From Caballeronia arationis (GTDB taxonomy: Bacteria; Pseudomonadota; Gammaproteobacteria; Burkholderiales; Burkholderiaceae), in NCBI RefSeq assembly GCF_001544975.2, contig NZ_FCOG02000057.1, positions 1 through 41,085 on the forward strand: a stretch of DNA of 41,085 nt, written 5' to 3'. How positions within the stretch are numbered: the first letter of the stretch is position 1; each line of letters starts with the position of its first letter. Shown piece after piece: positions 34,119 to 41,085 of the stretch. A model generated the notes under the pieces. It worked only from the letters and a program-made list of their open reading frames with translations, was not told the origin of the DNA and did not search any database. Both the position numbers and the translations under genes were made by a program.

Positions 34119-34608
34119 GTGCCAGCCAAAATCGATAGCGCTGACGCGCTTTCCAAATTCACCGGCAGCCTCGTCCGCCGTGCTCAACAGCGGCACTTGG
34201 CTGTATGGCAAAGCGAGGTCTCCGCCGAGATCACGAACGTCCAGTACGCGGCGCTCGAGATCCTGCAGAGGACGCCGGGAGTCAACCAACGCCTGCTCGG
34301 CGATAAACTCGACGTGGACCGATCGACGATCGACGATCGCCGATCTCGTCGCACGCATGGTCCGCAATGAATTGATCGAACGCTCCGACGATCCCGTCGA
34401 TAAGCGTAGCTACGTGCTGTTTCTTACGTTGGCCGGCAAGGAGCTGCTTTCGACGTTGCGCCCGCGCGTCGAGGAAGTGGAGCGCGTTCTGACGGCGAAG
34501 CTGACGCCGGTCGAAGTTCGAGAGTTGCGACGCATGCTGTTGGCGTTGTTGCCGTTTGACGAATGCGCATTCTCGAAACACGAAACTGTTTCGATGCCCA
34601 AGCAATGA
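34119..34608 (+). pseudogene. MarR-family regulator disrupted by a 7-bp tandem duplication
   Basis: The first frame from GTG 34119 reads MPAKIDSADALSKFTGSLVR, AVWQSEVSAEITNVQYAALE and PGVNQRLLGDKLDVDRSTI, a normal MarR start and helix-turn-helix. The second frame continues IADLVARMVRNELIERSDDP, VDKRSYVLFLTLAGKEL to the end at 34608. Between them the 7-mer CGATCGA is repeated (34320-34339, nearly three copies). Removing one copy restores VDRSTIADLVARM exactly, a classic winged-helix recognition region. The mutation destroys DNA binding. Upstream is the phenol monooxygenase remnant, its likely former target. Confidence 0.85.
34320..34339 (+). repeat. 7-bp tandem repeat (CGATCGA, 2.9 copies) inside marR
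   Basis: The unit CGATCGA runs in tandem from 34320 to 34339. One copy too many explains the MarR frameshift. The unit is itself partly palindromic, which favours slippage. Confidence 0.8.
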
Positions 34609-35061
34609 CCCTCGAACGGGCGGCGATCTGAAACTTCGCGGGAACTATTGTGCTTGGACGAAGGCGCCCAGCAATTGAATGGACGACCAGTCGCAGGAGC
34701 CAGTGGTGACTCTACTCGAGTCCGTTCGGCGAAGGTCGTTGATGGTTACCGGTTCCTGTTGATTCGCGGTTGACCGCATTGGCCGATGGCCGACCAGCAA
34801 AACCAGGCTTCGGATGATCGCTGTACTTCAAAACGCGACTCTACGATGATCGGACGCGGCAGAGAGCGTCGCGGGCGGTCGACTCGCCCGCTCAAAGCGC
34901 CTGAACCGACGCGGAAAAGCCGGGCAAGGAAGATCGTCCGCGATTATCGCGCTGGCATCGCGCGGCAATCGCAGGGATTTTGTCGTCGGGACGACAGTGA
35001 CGATCTCCCGACGAGTGACGTTTGATGGCGATCGGCCAGTGGCACGATCGGCCATCATTTT
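34609..35061. other. 453-bp gap without a recognisable gene
   Basis: No domain or ribosome-site-supported frame is seen. Short frames on both strands are Arg/Ser-rich. It is the tail-to-tail space between the broken marR gene and the Lys/Ala-rich protein gene, so promoters are not required here. Confidence 0.4.
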
Positions 35062-35550
35062 CTACTGCTTCTTTGCGGCGTCGACATTGGCTTCTGCCGC
35101 CTTCTTATTAGCGTCGTTTTGGGCCTCGACCTTCTTCTCGTCAGCCTTCGCTTGCGCTACGTTTGCATCGTTTGCTGCGTCCTGCTTCTTCCTGTCAGCT
35201 TTGGTCTGAGCCTGCTGCATTTTTCTATCGGCCTTGGTTTGCGCGTTCGCCGCATCATTTCGAGCGCCCGACGCCTCCGCGGGAGTGGTCGCTTTGGCGC
35301 CTTTGGCAGCCTTCTTATCGGCGTCGGCTTGCGCTGAAGCTTTGTCTTCATTGGCTGAAGCTTGGGCCTTCTCGGCATCGCTCTGTGCCTCCGCCTTCTT
35401 GTTCGCGGTGGCCTGCGCTTCCATCTTCTCGCTGTTTGCCTTCATCTGAGCTTTTTGCGCATCGTTTGCGTCTGCGGCCATCGCCGGCTGCTCGAATACG
35501 GTAGTGGCTAGCAGTGCGGATGCGATAGCAGCTATGAACTTTTTCGTGAT
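35062..35550 (-). CDS. Lys/Ala-rich repetitive secreted protein with apparent ATC start (162 aa)
   Basis: A signal peptide (TKKFIAAIASALLATTVFEQ, cut after AMA) precedes a low-complexity helical region built from Ala, Lys, Asp, Gln and Asn. It includes repeats such as two copies of AQTKADRK. It should form a long charged helix or coiled coil in the periplasm. The start is odd: AGGAG is followed after six bases by ATC where the Met of such a signal peptide should be, and no ATG, GTG or TTG fits. The nearest ATG, at 35595, would put 15 extra residues before the signal. So either ATC is used, or a former ATG is mutated. Family unknown. Confidence 0.65.
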   Translation of the reverse strand: MTKKFIAAIASALLATTVFEQPAMAADANDAQKAQMKANSEKMEAQATANKKAEAQSDAEKAQASANEDKASAQADADKKAAKGAKATTPAEASGARNDAANAQTKADRKMQQAQTKADRKKQDAANDANVAQAKADEKKVEAQNDANKKAAEANVDAAKKQ

Positions 35551-35878
35551 TGCAATCTCCTGAGCGTCTAATTTTAAAAGGCAAACCTGCGGCATTCTCT
35601 ACATCGCGGCTTTCGAGATCTCCCGAGGCAGAGCAATGTGGCGATTGAGCGGTGGTGAACCGCTCCATGCGAAATTCGAACTTCACTTCCTCAGTCATTC
35701 GCTGGTCGAGTGCCTCCATGATTGGAGCTATGATCCGACATTGAGACGATTAAAGCCACTTTGGAGTCCGTCGCCGACAGTCGTTGAGCAAAAAGTGTTC
35801 CGCCGACCTCCAAGCGCACCGCACGGTGAGTCGAGCGCCCGACGGGCCGGCGAGCGATTCGATACCCAGAAATCATTC

Positions 35879-36121
35879 ATGGCGCCTATAAGTTACCCGC
35901 AAGAAGTCGAGCAGGTTGCCAACGAGATCGGCGCCCATCCCGACCGAGTCGAAGTCGAGGGTTCGTGCGAGCGCAGGCGGAGTCAAGTGTTAGGAGAGCC
36001 CGATGATATAAGCGCCAACATTAGACACTTCTGCTTGACCGGAGGAGTACAGGCGAGAGCCGAATTGACGGTCAAACCTATCTGCAGTGCGGCGCCCATC
36101 GCGTTTGTAAGTTTCCTCTAA
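35879..36121 (+). CDS. Possible DUF3562-like protein (80 aa)
   Basis: From ATG 35879 the frame reads SYPQEVEQVANEIGAHPDRV, which resembles the N-terminal helix of DUF3562 proteins, small Burkholderiales proteins of unknown function. After residue 30 the likeness is weak (ERRRSQVLGEPDDISANIRH) and the last third is not family-like. It could be a decayed or frameshifted copy. No strong ribosome site is visible. Treat as tentative. Confidence 0.3.
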   Translation: MAPISYPQEVEQVANEIGAHPDRVEVEGSCERRRSQVLGEPDDISANIRHFCLTGGVQARAELTVKPICSAAPIAFVSFL

Positions 36122-36583
36122 GTATAAAAGCGCGGCTTCGGCGCATGATTTAGGCAAGCATCTTTCAGGCGACGTCTGAAGGATCAGTGTTTTCGAGCGA
36201 GCTGCAGAGTTCCAGTTCTTTGACATGGAAACAATTAGTAGTACGGTGCATTGCGACGGGTCTCGCGAGTCTTTGCCGCTTCCTTGAACATCATCGTCTC
36301 CAACTTTCTCGCGCGTGTCTGCTGCGAGGCGTCGAACGTTCGCCCAGCGATGCGGCCTTCTTACACGATCGCCACTGTAAATTTGGGGTGGTCAATCGGC
36401 GACTTTTGGATGCGCCGGGTGTGCGCGCTAAATTCATTTCGAACGTTTATTCTTGGTCAAACGTTTGCTTCAGCCGACTCAGTCAGTAGCTAGAGGAACA
36501 CCGTTGAATTGTTCTTTTGTGGCCGAAAGGGACCAAGCCTTGCTTGTCCGAAGGGGCGCTCAAGCACAACACCTCTAACATTG
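36122..36583. other. 462-bp gap before the Crp/Fnr regulator
   Basis: I see no supported gene. The region is visibly less GC-rich than its surroundings and should hold the promoter of the regulator at 36584. A small inverted repeat (TTCAG, 7 nt, CTGAA) lies near 36163-36179. Confidence 0.4.
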
Positions 36584-37381
36584 ATGCTCACGTTACAATC
36601 CGACCTGCACGGGAACCGGTTGCTCCAAAGTCTTCCCTGCCATGACTGGCAGGCGCTGGCTCCAGACTTGGAAGTCGTCCGGTTAGAGAGTTCAAACGTC
36701 TTATGCGGCCCTGGAGAACGCATGCAGTACGCTTACTTCCCGATCTCCGCCACCGTCTCACTCGTACAAAATATGGAGGATGGTCGGTCGATCGAGGTTG
36801 CTGCGATTGGGCGCGAAGGCACGACGGGGGCCGCCTTATTGGCTGACATCGAGGTGCTTGCGTGGAGCATCGAAGTTCAGTGCGCGGGCGCCGCATACCG
36901 CATTCGGACAAGCGCTCTGAAAAAACAGTTCAAGCGCAGTGACTGTCTTCGCCGCCTGGTAATGCTTTACGTCCAAGTGCTTTTTACTCGCTCGGCGCAG
37001 CTCGCTGCATGTCACCGGCATCATTCTGTAGAACAACAGTTATGTCGCTGGATTCTCGACGCTGTAGACGCGACCCTTGATAGCACGATCGAGACTACGC
37101 AGCAGCGGATTGCCGATCTGCTTTGTGTTCGACGCGAAGGCATCACCGCCTTCGTGGGACGGTTGCAGAAGGCGGGGCTGATCTATCCGACGAGGGGAAG
37201 AATCAAGGTGGTCAATCGGCAAGGACTGGAGGCCCGAGCGTGCGAGTGCTACGCACTTACAAAGAATGAGGCTGGCAGGCTGCTGTCCTCCTATCCAAGC
37301 GCCAGAGCCGCCTTTTGCCGCCCTCAGTACGTACGGTCGCGCGCCCGGTCGGCGGCTTTCCGATCGAAAGAAAGCAACTAA
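36584..37381 (+). CDS. Crp/Fnr-family transcriptional regulator (265 aa)
   Basis: The N-terminal cyclic-nucleotide-like sensor domain begins NRLLQSLPCHDWQALAPDLE. AYFPISATVSLVQNMEDGRS and VAAIGREGTTGAALL follow, then a dimerisation helix (CLRRLVMLYVQVLFTRSAQ). A winged helix-turn-helix near residues 185-215 includes QQRIADLLCVRREGITAFVG and ends RLQKAGLI. No Fnr-type Cys cluster is present, so it is unlikely to sense oxygen through iron-sulphur. I chose ATG 36584, close to the fold start; the longer frame adds 25 residues with no family likeness. The target genes are unknown. Confidence 0.85.
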   Translation: MLTLQSDLHGNRLLQSLPCHDWQALAPDLEVVRLESSNVLCGPGERMQYAYFPISATVSLVQNMEDGRSIEVAAIGREGTTGAALLADIEVLAWSIEVQCAGAAYRIRTSALKKQFKRSDCLRRLVMLYVQVLFTRSAQLAACHRHHSVEQQLCRWILDAVDATLDSTIETTQQRIADLLCVRREGITAFVGRLQKAGLIYPTRGRIKVVNRQGLEARACECYALTKNEAGRLLSSYPSARAAFCRPQYVRSRARSAAFRSKESN

Positions 37382-37432
37382 CCGTCTGGAGCTTTCACCC
37401 TCACAAATTCGATCGCCCCGCGCATAGCGCAC

Positions 37433-37630
37433 CTAGGACGGCAGCAGTGCAATGACAGTCGCTGGCAGCACAGTGTTTAAAGTGGTGGGCTCGCAGCGTT
37501 GAGATGGGTGTAGGTGCAGTCCTTTACTAATACGAGAAGCAAACCCTGACGGCGCGTGGTCGTGGCGTCGCGCTGGAGAATGGTCGAGGTCCGCTGCGGC
37601 CTCGAGGGTAAACCGACCCGCGTTGGTCAT
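37433..37630 (-). pseudogene. ParE/RelE-type toxin remnant
   Basis: ATG 37630 overlaps the antitoxin stop by four bases (ATGA). The frame opens NAGRFTLEAAADLDH, the standard ParE start (RFTxEAxxDL), then turns into unrelated residues after about 16 codons. A one-base shift gives ILQRDATTTRRQGLLLVL for a while, without ParE motifs. The toxin is thus frameshifted and degenerate. ParE toxins normally poison DNA gyrase. Confidence 0.65.
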
Positions 37631-37923
37631 CGCGCAGTCGTGCGCCGTGTCTTGGCTCCTGCCAGCCGGTCCTCGAGCTTAGCCAGGACGTCATCGGCGG
37701 AGACATACTGACCGCTCCGTTTGGCGCTGTCGCGTGAGGCGAGGCCGCGCGCAATAAAACCACTCCATGAACGCCGGCGCTCGATGCTCGGGCCGATTGA
37801 CTGCTCGACAAACGCCGACAGACTCTCGGCGTGGGACAACACGCTTTCAGCGGCCTCGCGCAATTCCGGCTCGACCCGATCGGTCAGGCAACTACGCAAA
37901 CACAAACGGTCTGAGGTGAACAT
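37627..37923 (-). CDS. ParD/YlcI-type antitoxin (98 aa)
   Basis: The core reads RVEPELREAAESVLSHAESL, then SAFVEQSIGPSIERRRSWSG, FIARGLASRDSAKRSGQYVS and ADDVLAKLEDRLAGAK. This is the usual pattern of YlcI/YnfO or ParD-like antitoxins, with an N-terminal ribbon-helix-helix and a C-terminal toxin-wrapping tail. I chose ATG 37923. The first 13 residues (MFTSDRLCLRSCL) are less typical and may hide a frame slip. The stop overlaps the toxin ATG. The antitoxin appears intact while its toxin is destroyed, the same state as the RES-Xre locus at 5745-6301. Confidence 0.75.
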   Translation of the reverse strand: MFTSDRLCLRSCLTDRVEPELREAAESVLSHAESLSAFVEQSIGPSIERRRSWSGFIARGLASRDSAKRSGQYVSADDVLAKLEDRLAGAKTRRTTAR

Positions 37924-38284
37924 GCCTATGATCCCCTTGGGTTGCTGATGCAATCGGTTTATGCAGATGGGGCAGTTCCAAGTGATGATTCCGGCGTAAT
38001 GCGCATGCAGGATAAGGCCGGCCGGGTACCGGCGGATAGAAGGTGGACGGACGTCATGTTTGACGCGCACGCAGCTTCACCCCATACAAAGAGATCATCT
38101 TCTACTTGTCCTTTAAAGAGCGACGCTTCTCGCGTGGCCTCGATGTCGACTCGAAGCTTCTCAAGAACGATCCTCCCCTGCGCATCGATGTCGTGCATGA
38201 TCCTCGTTCTCATCCTCGAAAAAAAGCTGCACGCGATGGAAAGGTGCACCTTCAGACATGCGGGCAAGGTCACTGAACCCCCCG

Positions 38285-38691
38285 CCGCTATGCGCTCGAT
38301 CCCGGCACGTAGCTCTCCGATAGCTGGACGCGATCCCAAATCAAAGGCACGAAGTATTCGATCGCCGTGCATGGCGCGAACGGCTTCCTGCGAGTCTTCC
38401 GCGGCGACCCAGCCACAGGGCGTCAGGACGGCGGACCCCGAGATCGCGGTGAGCTACGACGTAGCGAACAACGCGGTCTGCGTGACCATGCGGAATTCAG
38501 GCACTGCGGCCTGCCGATTTACGGTCAGATCGAATGCCTATCGCATCGGCGGCGGCCCATGGGTCTTTCTGGCGCCGGCGGGCGGTAATGTCAACAAGGG
38601 CTGGCCCGTATCCGCAAGTGGTAACTGGTACGACTTCAGCGTAACGGTCGATACCCAGCCGGCGTTTCGGCGCCGCTTCGCCTCACCCTAA
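38285..38691 (+). pseudogene. Phospholipase C (non-haemolytic type), C-terminal fragment
   Basis: The plus strand carries the C-terminal beta domain of a bacterial phosphocholine-preferring phospholipase C. RYALDPGT is followed by a stop, then SDSWTRSQIKGTKYSIAVHG and ANGFLRVFRGDPATG. In another frame come VSYDVANNAVCVTMRNSGTA, ACRFTVRSNAYRIGGGPWVF, and GNWYDFSVTVDTQPAFRRR to 38691. The catalytic domain is missing, and at least one stop and one frameshift occur. A strong terminator follows at once, probably that of the original gene. Confidence 0.75.
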
Positions 38692-38701
38692 GCCGCCTAA
38701 A

Positions 38702-38736
38702 GCCGGTGGGGGCTTTTCCCCACCGGCGGCGTTTTT
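38702..38736 (+). terminator. Rho-independent terminator
   Basis: A perfect 10-bp stem (GCCGGTGGGG with CCCCACCGGC), a 6-nt loop and, after GGCG, a run of five T. It lies 11 bp after the phospholipase C remnant's stop. Confidence 0.9.
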
Positions 38737-38764
38737 ATCATCGCAACGCCAGGCGCGCGATTTG

Positions 38765-39385
38765 TCTGAACTCGGACCCGACATCGGCTTTACTGTCGGC
38801 GAGGCTCCGAGCTCGCTATTCCACCGCCGGCCCCTACGACGTGCGTCTCCATGACGCGTCACTGCCGTCGTTCATAGAACGGCTGTTCGCGCGCGGATTT
38901 ACGGGGATCTCGCAGGGCGCGCGACTCCGCCACGATGGCGTCGCTGGCCGACAAGGTCTCTCCTTCTATGCGAAGAAAAGGACCGCGCCGGACTGCTGCT
39001 CCTCGATTCACGCGGCACGCCGCTTTAGGGCGCGCAGCAGCGCGGCTACGTCTACGAGAACTTCGATCGGATACCGCCGCTCGTGGTGGCGTCGCTGCGT
39101 TTCATCGAAGACCGCAGCCCTGCTCGATGCGAGCCAGCCCAACCGCAATGCGGCGATCGGCTGGGCGCTTCTCCCGCGCGCTCTTCGATCAGGGCGTGCG
39201 TGTTTTCGACAAGCATCAGCCGGATGCCGGGCGGGCAGCACGAGCGCCACGCAGATCGAGAAGTTCCTCGATTTGCCGGGCGGGCGCACCGCGTGTCCGG
39301 CCGACAAGTTGCGGCAAATCGCGTCGGCGTCAGTGCGCGGGAATTTGGATGGGCCGCAGATGCTGCCGCGAGCGGTCGGTCGGTC
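38765..39385 (+). pseudogene. Penicillin-binding protein transglycosylase (GT51) remnant
   Basis: Fragments of a GT51 murein transglycosylase lie in several frames. SLPSFIERLFARGFTGIS comes first, then MASLADK, a third frame with DRAGLLLLDSRGTPL, and then YVYENFDRIPPLVVASLRFI and EDRS, the GT51 signature region (catalytic Glu in F-I-E-D-R). LLDASQPNRNAAIGW, FSRALFDQGVRVFDKHQP and STSATQIEKF continue in yet other frames. No transpeptidase domain follows. At least four frame changes occur, so the gene is dead. It begins just after the phospholipase C terminator. Confidence 0.7.
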
Positions 39386-39429
39386 GGTTGGCGAGTTTTT
39401 TGCTGATCCTACATTGCACAGGAGCCGTC

Positions 39430-39645
39430 ATGAGACTGCAATCGATATTCAAGGGGCGCTATACAGTTCTGCCGGACATCGAGGAGCGGACCGGAGGCTA
39501 CGTGTCAGTGGTTCGGGTCATGGAGTACAACGGCGAACGGCCCAAAGTGACCGTGATTCGTGGAACAAAAGTGTACGCATTAGCTCCTGATGCCCTGGAC
39601 GACGCTGGACGCGAGGCGACGCGGATCGCGGAGCAGCTTGGGTAA
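39430..39645 (+). CDS. Small conserved-looking protein, unknown (71 aa)
   Basis: From ATG 39430, with AGGAG upstream, the product reads as a small alpha/beta protein: RLQSIFKGRYTVLPDIEERT, VVRVMEYNGERPKVTVIRGT and a C-terminal helix (DALDDAGREATRIAEQLG). It resembles short Burkholderia proteins of the DUF6566 type, but I am not certain. No signal peptide. It lies directly after the penicillin-binding protein remnant and is complete. Confidence 0.6.
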   Translation: MRLQSIFKGRYTVLPDIEERTGGYVSVVRVMEYNGERPKVTVIRGTKVYALAPDALDDAGREATRIAEQLG

Positions 39646-40077
39646 CTTTTACCCCTTCACCCCACAGCGCGGCTGCCAGTCGATGGTGATACCGCGGTGC
39701 AGTGACTTAAGACGCGCATGTCAGTCACAGAAGTGGCCCCGATCCGAACAGCGGCGTAAGTGGAAAGCGCGCCGCGGACGTTTTCCGTGCGAGCGGCACG
39801 TGTCGGCTGGTCGATTCGAAGACGCTGCATGAAAAAATCGTTCCGTGGTCGCGGCTGAGCGATTTTCATTAGGCGGAGGTTCGGCTAAAATCTCGGACTG
39901 GTATGTGCTATGCGTCCGGCGCGCTCGACGAGGCGGGCTTGCTGCGCAAGAAAAGTTTGTCCGCACTCACGCCTTTTTGGCGCCAATGCAGGCAGGGCTG
40001 GTCCGCATTGCCCGCTGCGGCGTCTATGACGCGCGAGTCCGTTCAGCGATGAGAACATCAGTTTGCCCGCGCCTGTC
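39646..40077. other. 432-bp gap without a recognisable gene
   Basis: Short frames on both strands are Arg-rich and lack motifs or ribosome sites. It contains the presumed promoter of the receiver gene at 40078. Confidence 0.4.
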
Positions 40078-40539
40078 ATGCCGCGCAGCCACCATGCCGT
40101 CCATCATCTTTGGACTACCCGTTCGTTCGATTCTGTCGAACCACCTATTTCGGCGCTCATCGTCGACGATGACAGCGCACTGGCGAAAGCGCTGGCACAG
40201 GCTTTCATCGCTGGTGGTCTGCGGCCGACAACGGTCCTCGGTGGGGCAGCCGCACTGAGGGCGACGCAACACTGGACACCGCACATCGTCGTGCTTGCTA
40301 TTCAGATGCCTAGTTGCGACGGCTTCCAGGTCGCCCGAGCGTTTCGGACCTCGCCCCGATTGGTGCTCGTGCCCGTCATTGCCTACACGTCACTTACCGA
40401 GCGCGAAATCATTGAGCGCGGCAAAGCTGCCGGGATCGATGCTTATTGCCGAAAGGGAGATTCGCCGCACGCCCTGCTGAGGCTCATTGCGCAGCTTGCT
40501 CCCACGAGCCCGGCAGGCGAGAAGGTCCACGCGGATTGA
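40078..40539 (+). CDS. Single-domain receiver protein lacking the phosphoacceptor Asp (153 aa)
   Basis: A receiver fold starts at residue 26: PPISALIVDDDSALAKALAQ, then HIVVLAIQMPSCDGFQVARA, PVIAYTSLTE and DAYCRKGDSPHAL. The two N-terminal acidic residues, the Thr/Ser switch and the Lys are present. However, the phosphoacceptor place (normally L-D-I-Q-M-P) is Ala, encoded by GCT at 40297-40299. GAT to GCT is a single-base change. The protein is thus a pseudo-receiver, or the base is an error. There is no output domain. The exact start is uncertain; ATG 40078 is the only ATG before the fold. Confidence 0.8.
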   Translation: MPRSHHAVHHLWTTRSFDSVEPPISALIVDDDSALAKALAQAFIAGGLRPTTVLGGAAALRATQHWTPHIVVLAIQMPSCDGFQVARAFRTSPRLVLVPVIAYTSLTEREIIERGKAAGIDAYCRKGDSPHALLRLIAQLAPTSPAGEKVHAD

Positions 40540-40695
40540 CTTCGCGGGAACGCAAACCCGGCCCGCCGTCGTTCGCTTCTATTTACCTGCTGCCGAGTCG
40601 GTATTCCGAGAGGCACAGCTATTGCTGTTTGGATTGCGCGTTCCTTCTATCGCGGGAGGATGGGAGGGACGTGGTTCGTAGATCATCGCCTTCTG

Positions 40696-40719
40696 GGCCC
40701 GCTTCGGCGGGCCTTTTTT
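40696..40719 (+). terminator. Rho-independent terminator with TTCG loop
   Basis: A perfect 7-bp GC stem (GGCCCGC with GCGGGCC), a TTCG tetraloop and six T. On the plus strand it is a textbook terminator. It lies 156 bp after the receiver gene, with no clear gene between. Confidence 0.92.
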
Positions 40720-40727
40720 CGGCTTGG

Positions 40728-40881
40728 TTACCACGCCGCCGCCAGACGTTCAGCCAGATCGCGAGCCGCTACACAGTCTTGATCAATGAGACTGATCGGC
40801 ATTCCCGGGACGCTGTCCCATCGTTCTTCGTCACCTGGAGCCGCGGTTTATCCACGAGACGGAGCGCTGGCTCGTGTTCAT
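40728..40881 (-). pseudogene. Small frame with a strong ribosome site, apparently frameshifted
   Basis: On the minus strand AAGGAGG is followed by ATG 40881 and the peptide NTSQRSVSWINRGS, then a stop. A one-base shift near 40835 would extend it through GDEERWDSVPGMPISLIDQD and CVAARDLAERLAAW to 40728. The strong ribosome site and the natural-looking extension suggest a real small gene of about 51 aa with a slip. I do not recognise it. Confidence 0.35.
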
Positions 40882-41085
40882 GAGCGGGACCTCCTTGCTG
40901 CTACGCGAACTATCGGGGGCTGGCGACCCGAAAGGTGCCTTATTCACTCGAGAGTGCCGAGTTCTTGCGCCTTTCTCACGGTCTCATCTTGGCGTTCGTG
41001 AGCGCCGGTCCAGTTCTCGGTAATCCGATCCGGCTCGCTTAGTTGGCTTCGCGCGCCAGTCTCATTTTCAGGCGACTGTGCTCAA

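Noticed and set aside
35062..35340. Repeat-like DNA in the Lys/Ala-rich gene, possible CRISPR or tandem array
   Set aside because: The similarity is short, irregular and explained by the repeated residues of the protein; no regular spacers.
37942..38284. Long plus-strand frame before the phospholipase C remnant
   Set aside because: Only the part after about 38285 shows family likeness; earlier residues are Ser/Arg-rich and on no recognisable fold.

Overview
The window looks like an accessory stretch of a GC-rich Burkholderiaceae replicon, most likely Caballeronia or Paraburkholderia. This rests on family content (DUF3563, DUF4142, PRC-barrel, ParD/YlcI-type antitoxin, Arg/Ala-rich codon use, GGAGG-type ribosome sites) and is an inference, not a database match. 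I see no rRNA, tRNA, CRISPR array, transposase or integrase.

Layout. 1-488: tail of a hybrid histidine kinase. 1097-4893: a small DUF3563-like gene, a LytS/LytTR two-component pair whose kinase is frameshifted near its end, and small genes for a DUF2938 membrane protein, a Cys-rich metallothionein-like peptide, a DUF3703 protein and a small membrane protein. 4934-6301: an alcohol dehydrogenase remnant, an unassigned gene and a RES-Xre toxin-antitoxin locus with a ruined toxin and an intact antitoxin. 6655-8023: pncC and nadE, an NAD-recycling pair. 8105-13468: a DUF1264 remnant, an unknown membrane protein, a Nudix hydrolase, two divergent zinc alcohol dehydrogenases (one frameshifted) and a small secreted protein. 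13531-15333: recQ.

15299-25983 is the core: ten tightly packed minus-strand genes for building a decorated glycan. In transcription order they are PIG-L deacetylase (frameshifted), GT2, GT4, GmhB-type phosphatase, GT9, NodU/CmcH carbamoyltransferase, GT2, GT9, another GT4-like enzyme and a UDP-glucuronate-decarboxylase-like epimerase. A sigma-54-like promoter lies inside the cluster. Divergent from it, at 26129-28813, is an unusual protein: an Atm1/MsbA-type ABC exporter half carrying a degenerate histidine-kinase ATPase segment and an intact receiver domain at its C terminus. This is the best candidate for an undescribed system: a phospho-controlled exporter beside a carbamoylated, heptose-type glycan pathway.

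28826-40881 is a zone of decay. It holds a chimera of an oxidoreductase and a cytochrome c, a broken PoxB-like thiamine enzyme abutting a broken phenol monooxygenase, a MarR gene split by a 7-bp duplication, a ParDE locus with a degenerate toxin, and fragments of phospholipase C and of a penicillin-binding protein. Intact small genes for stress or envelope proteins lie between them (PRC-barrel, DUF4142, a Crp/Fnr regulator, small zinc-ribbon and secreted proteins), plus a receiver protein that lacks its phosphorylatable aspartate. At least nine genes in the window need a 1-, 2- or 7-nt correction to read through. Some may be sequencing errors, but the truncations, substituted stops and the 7-bp duplication point to real decay as well.
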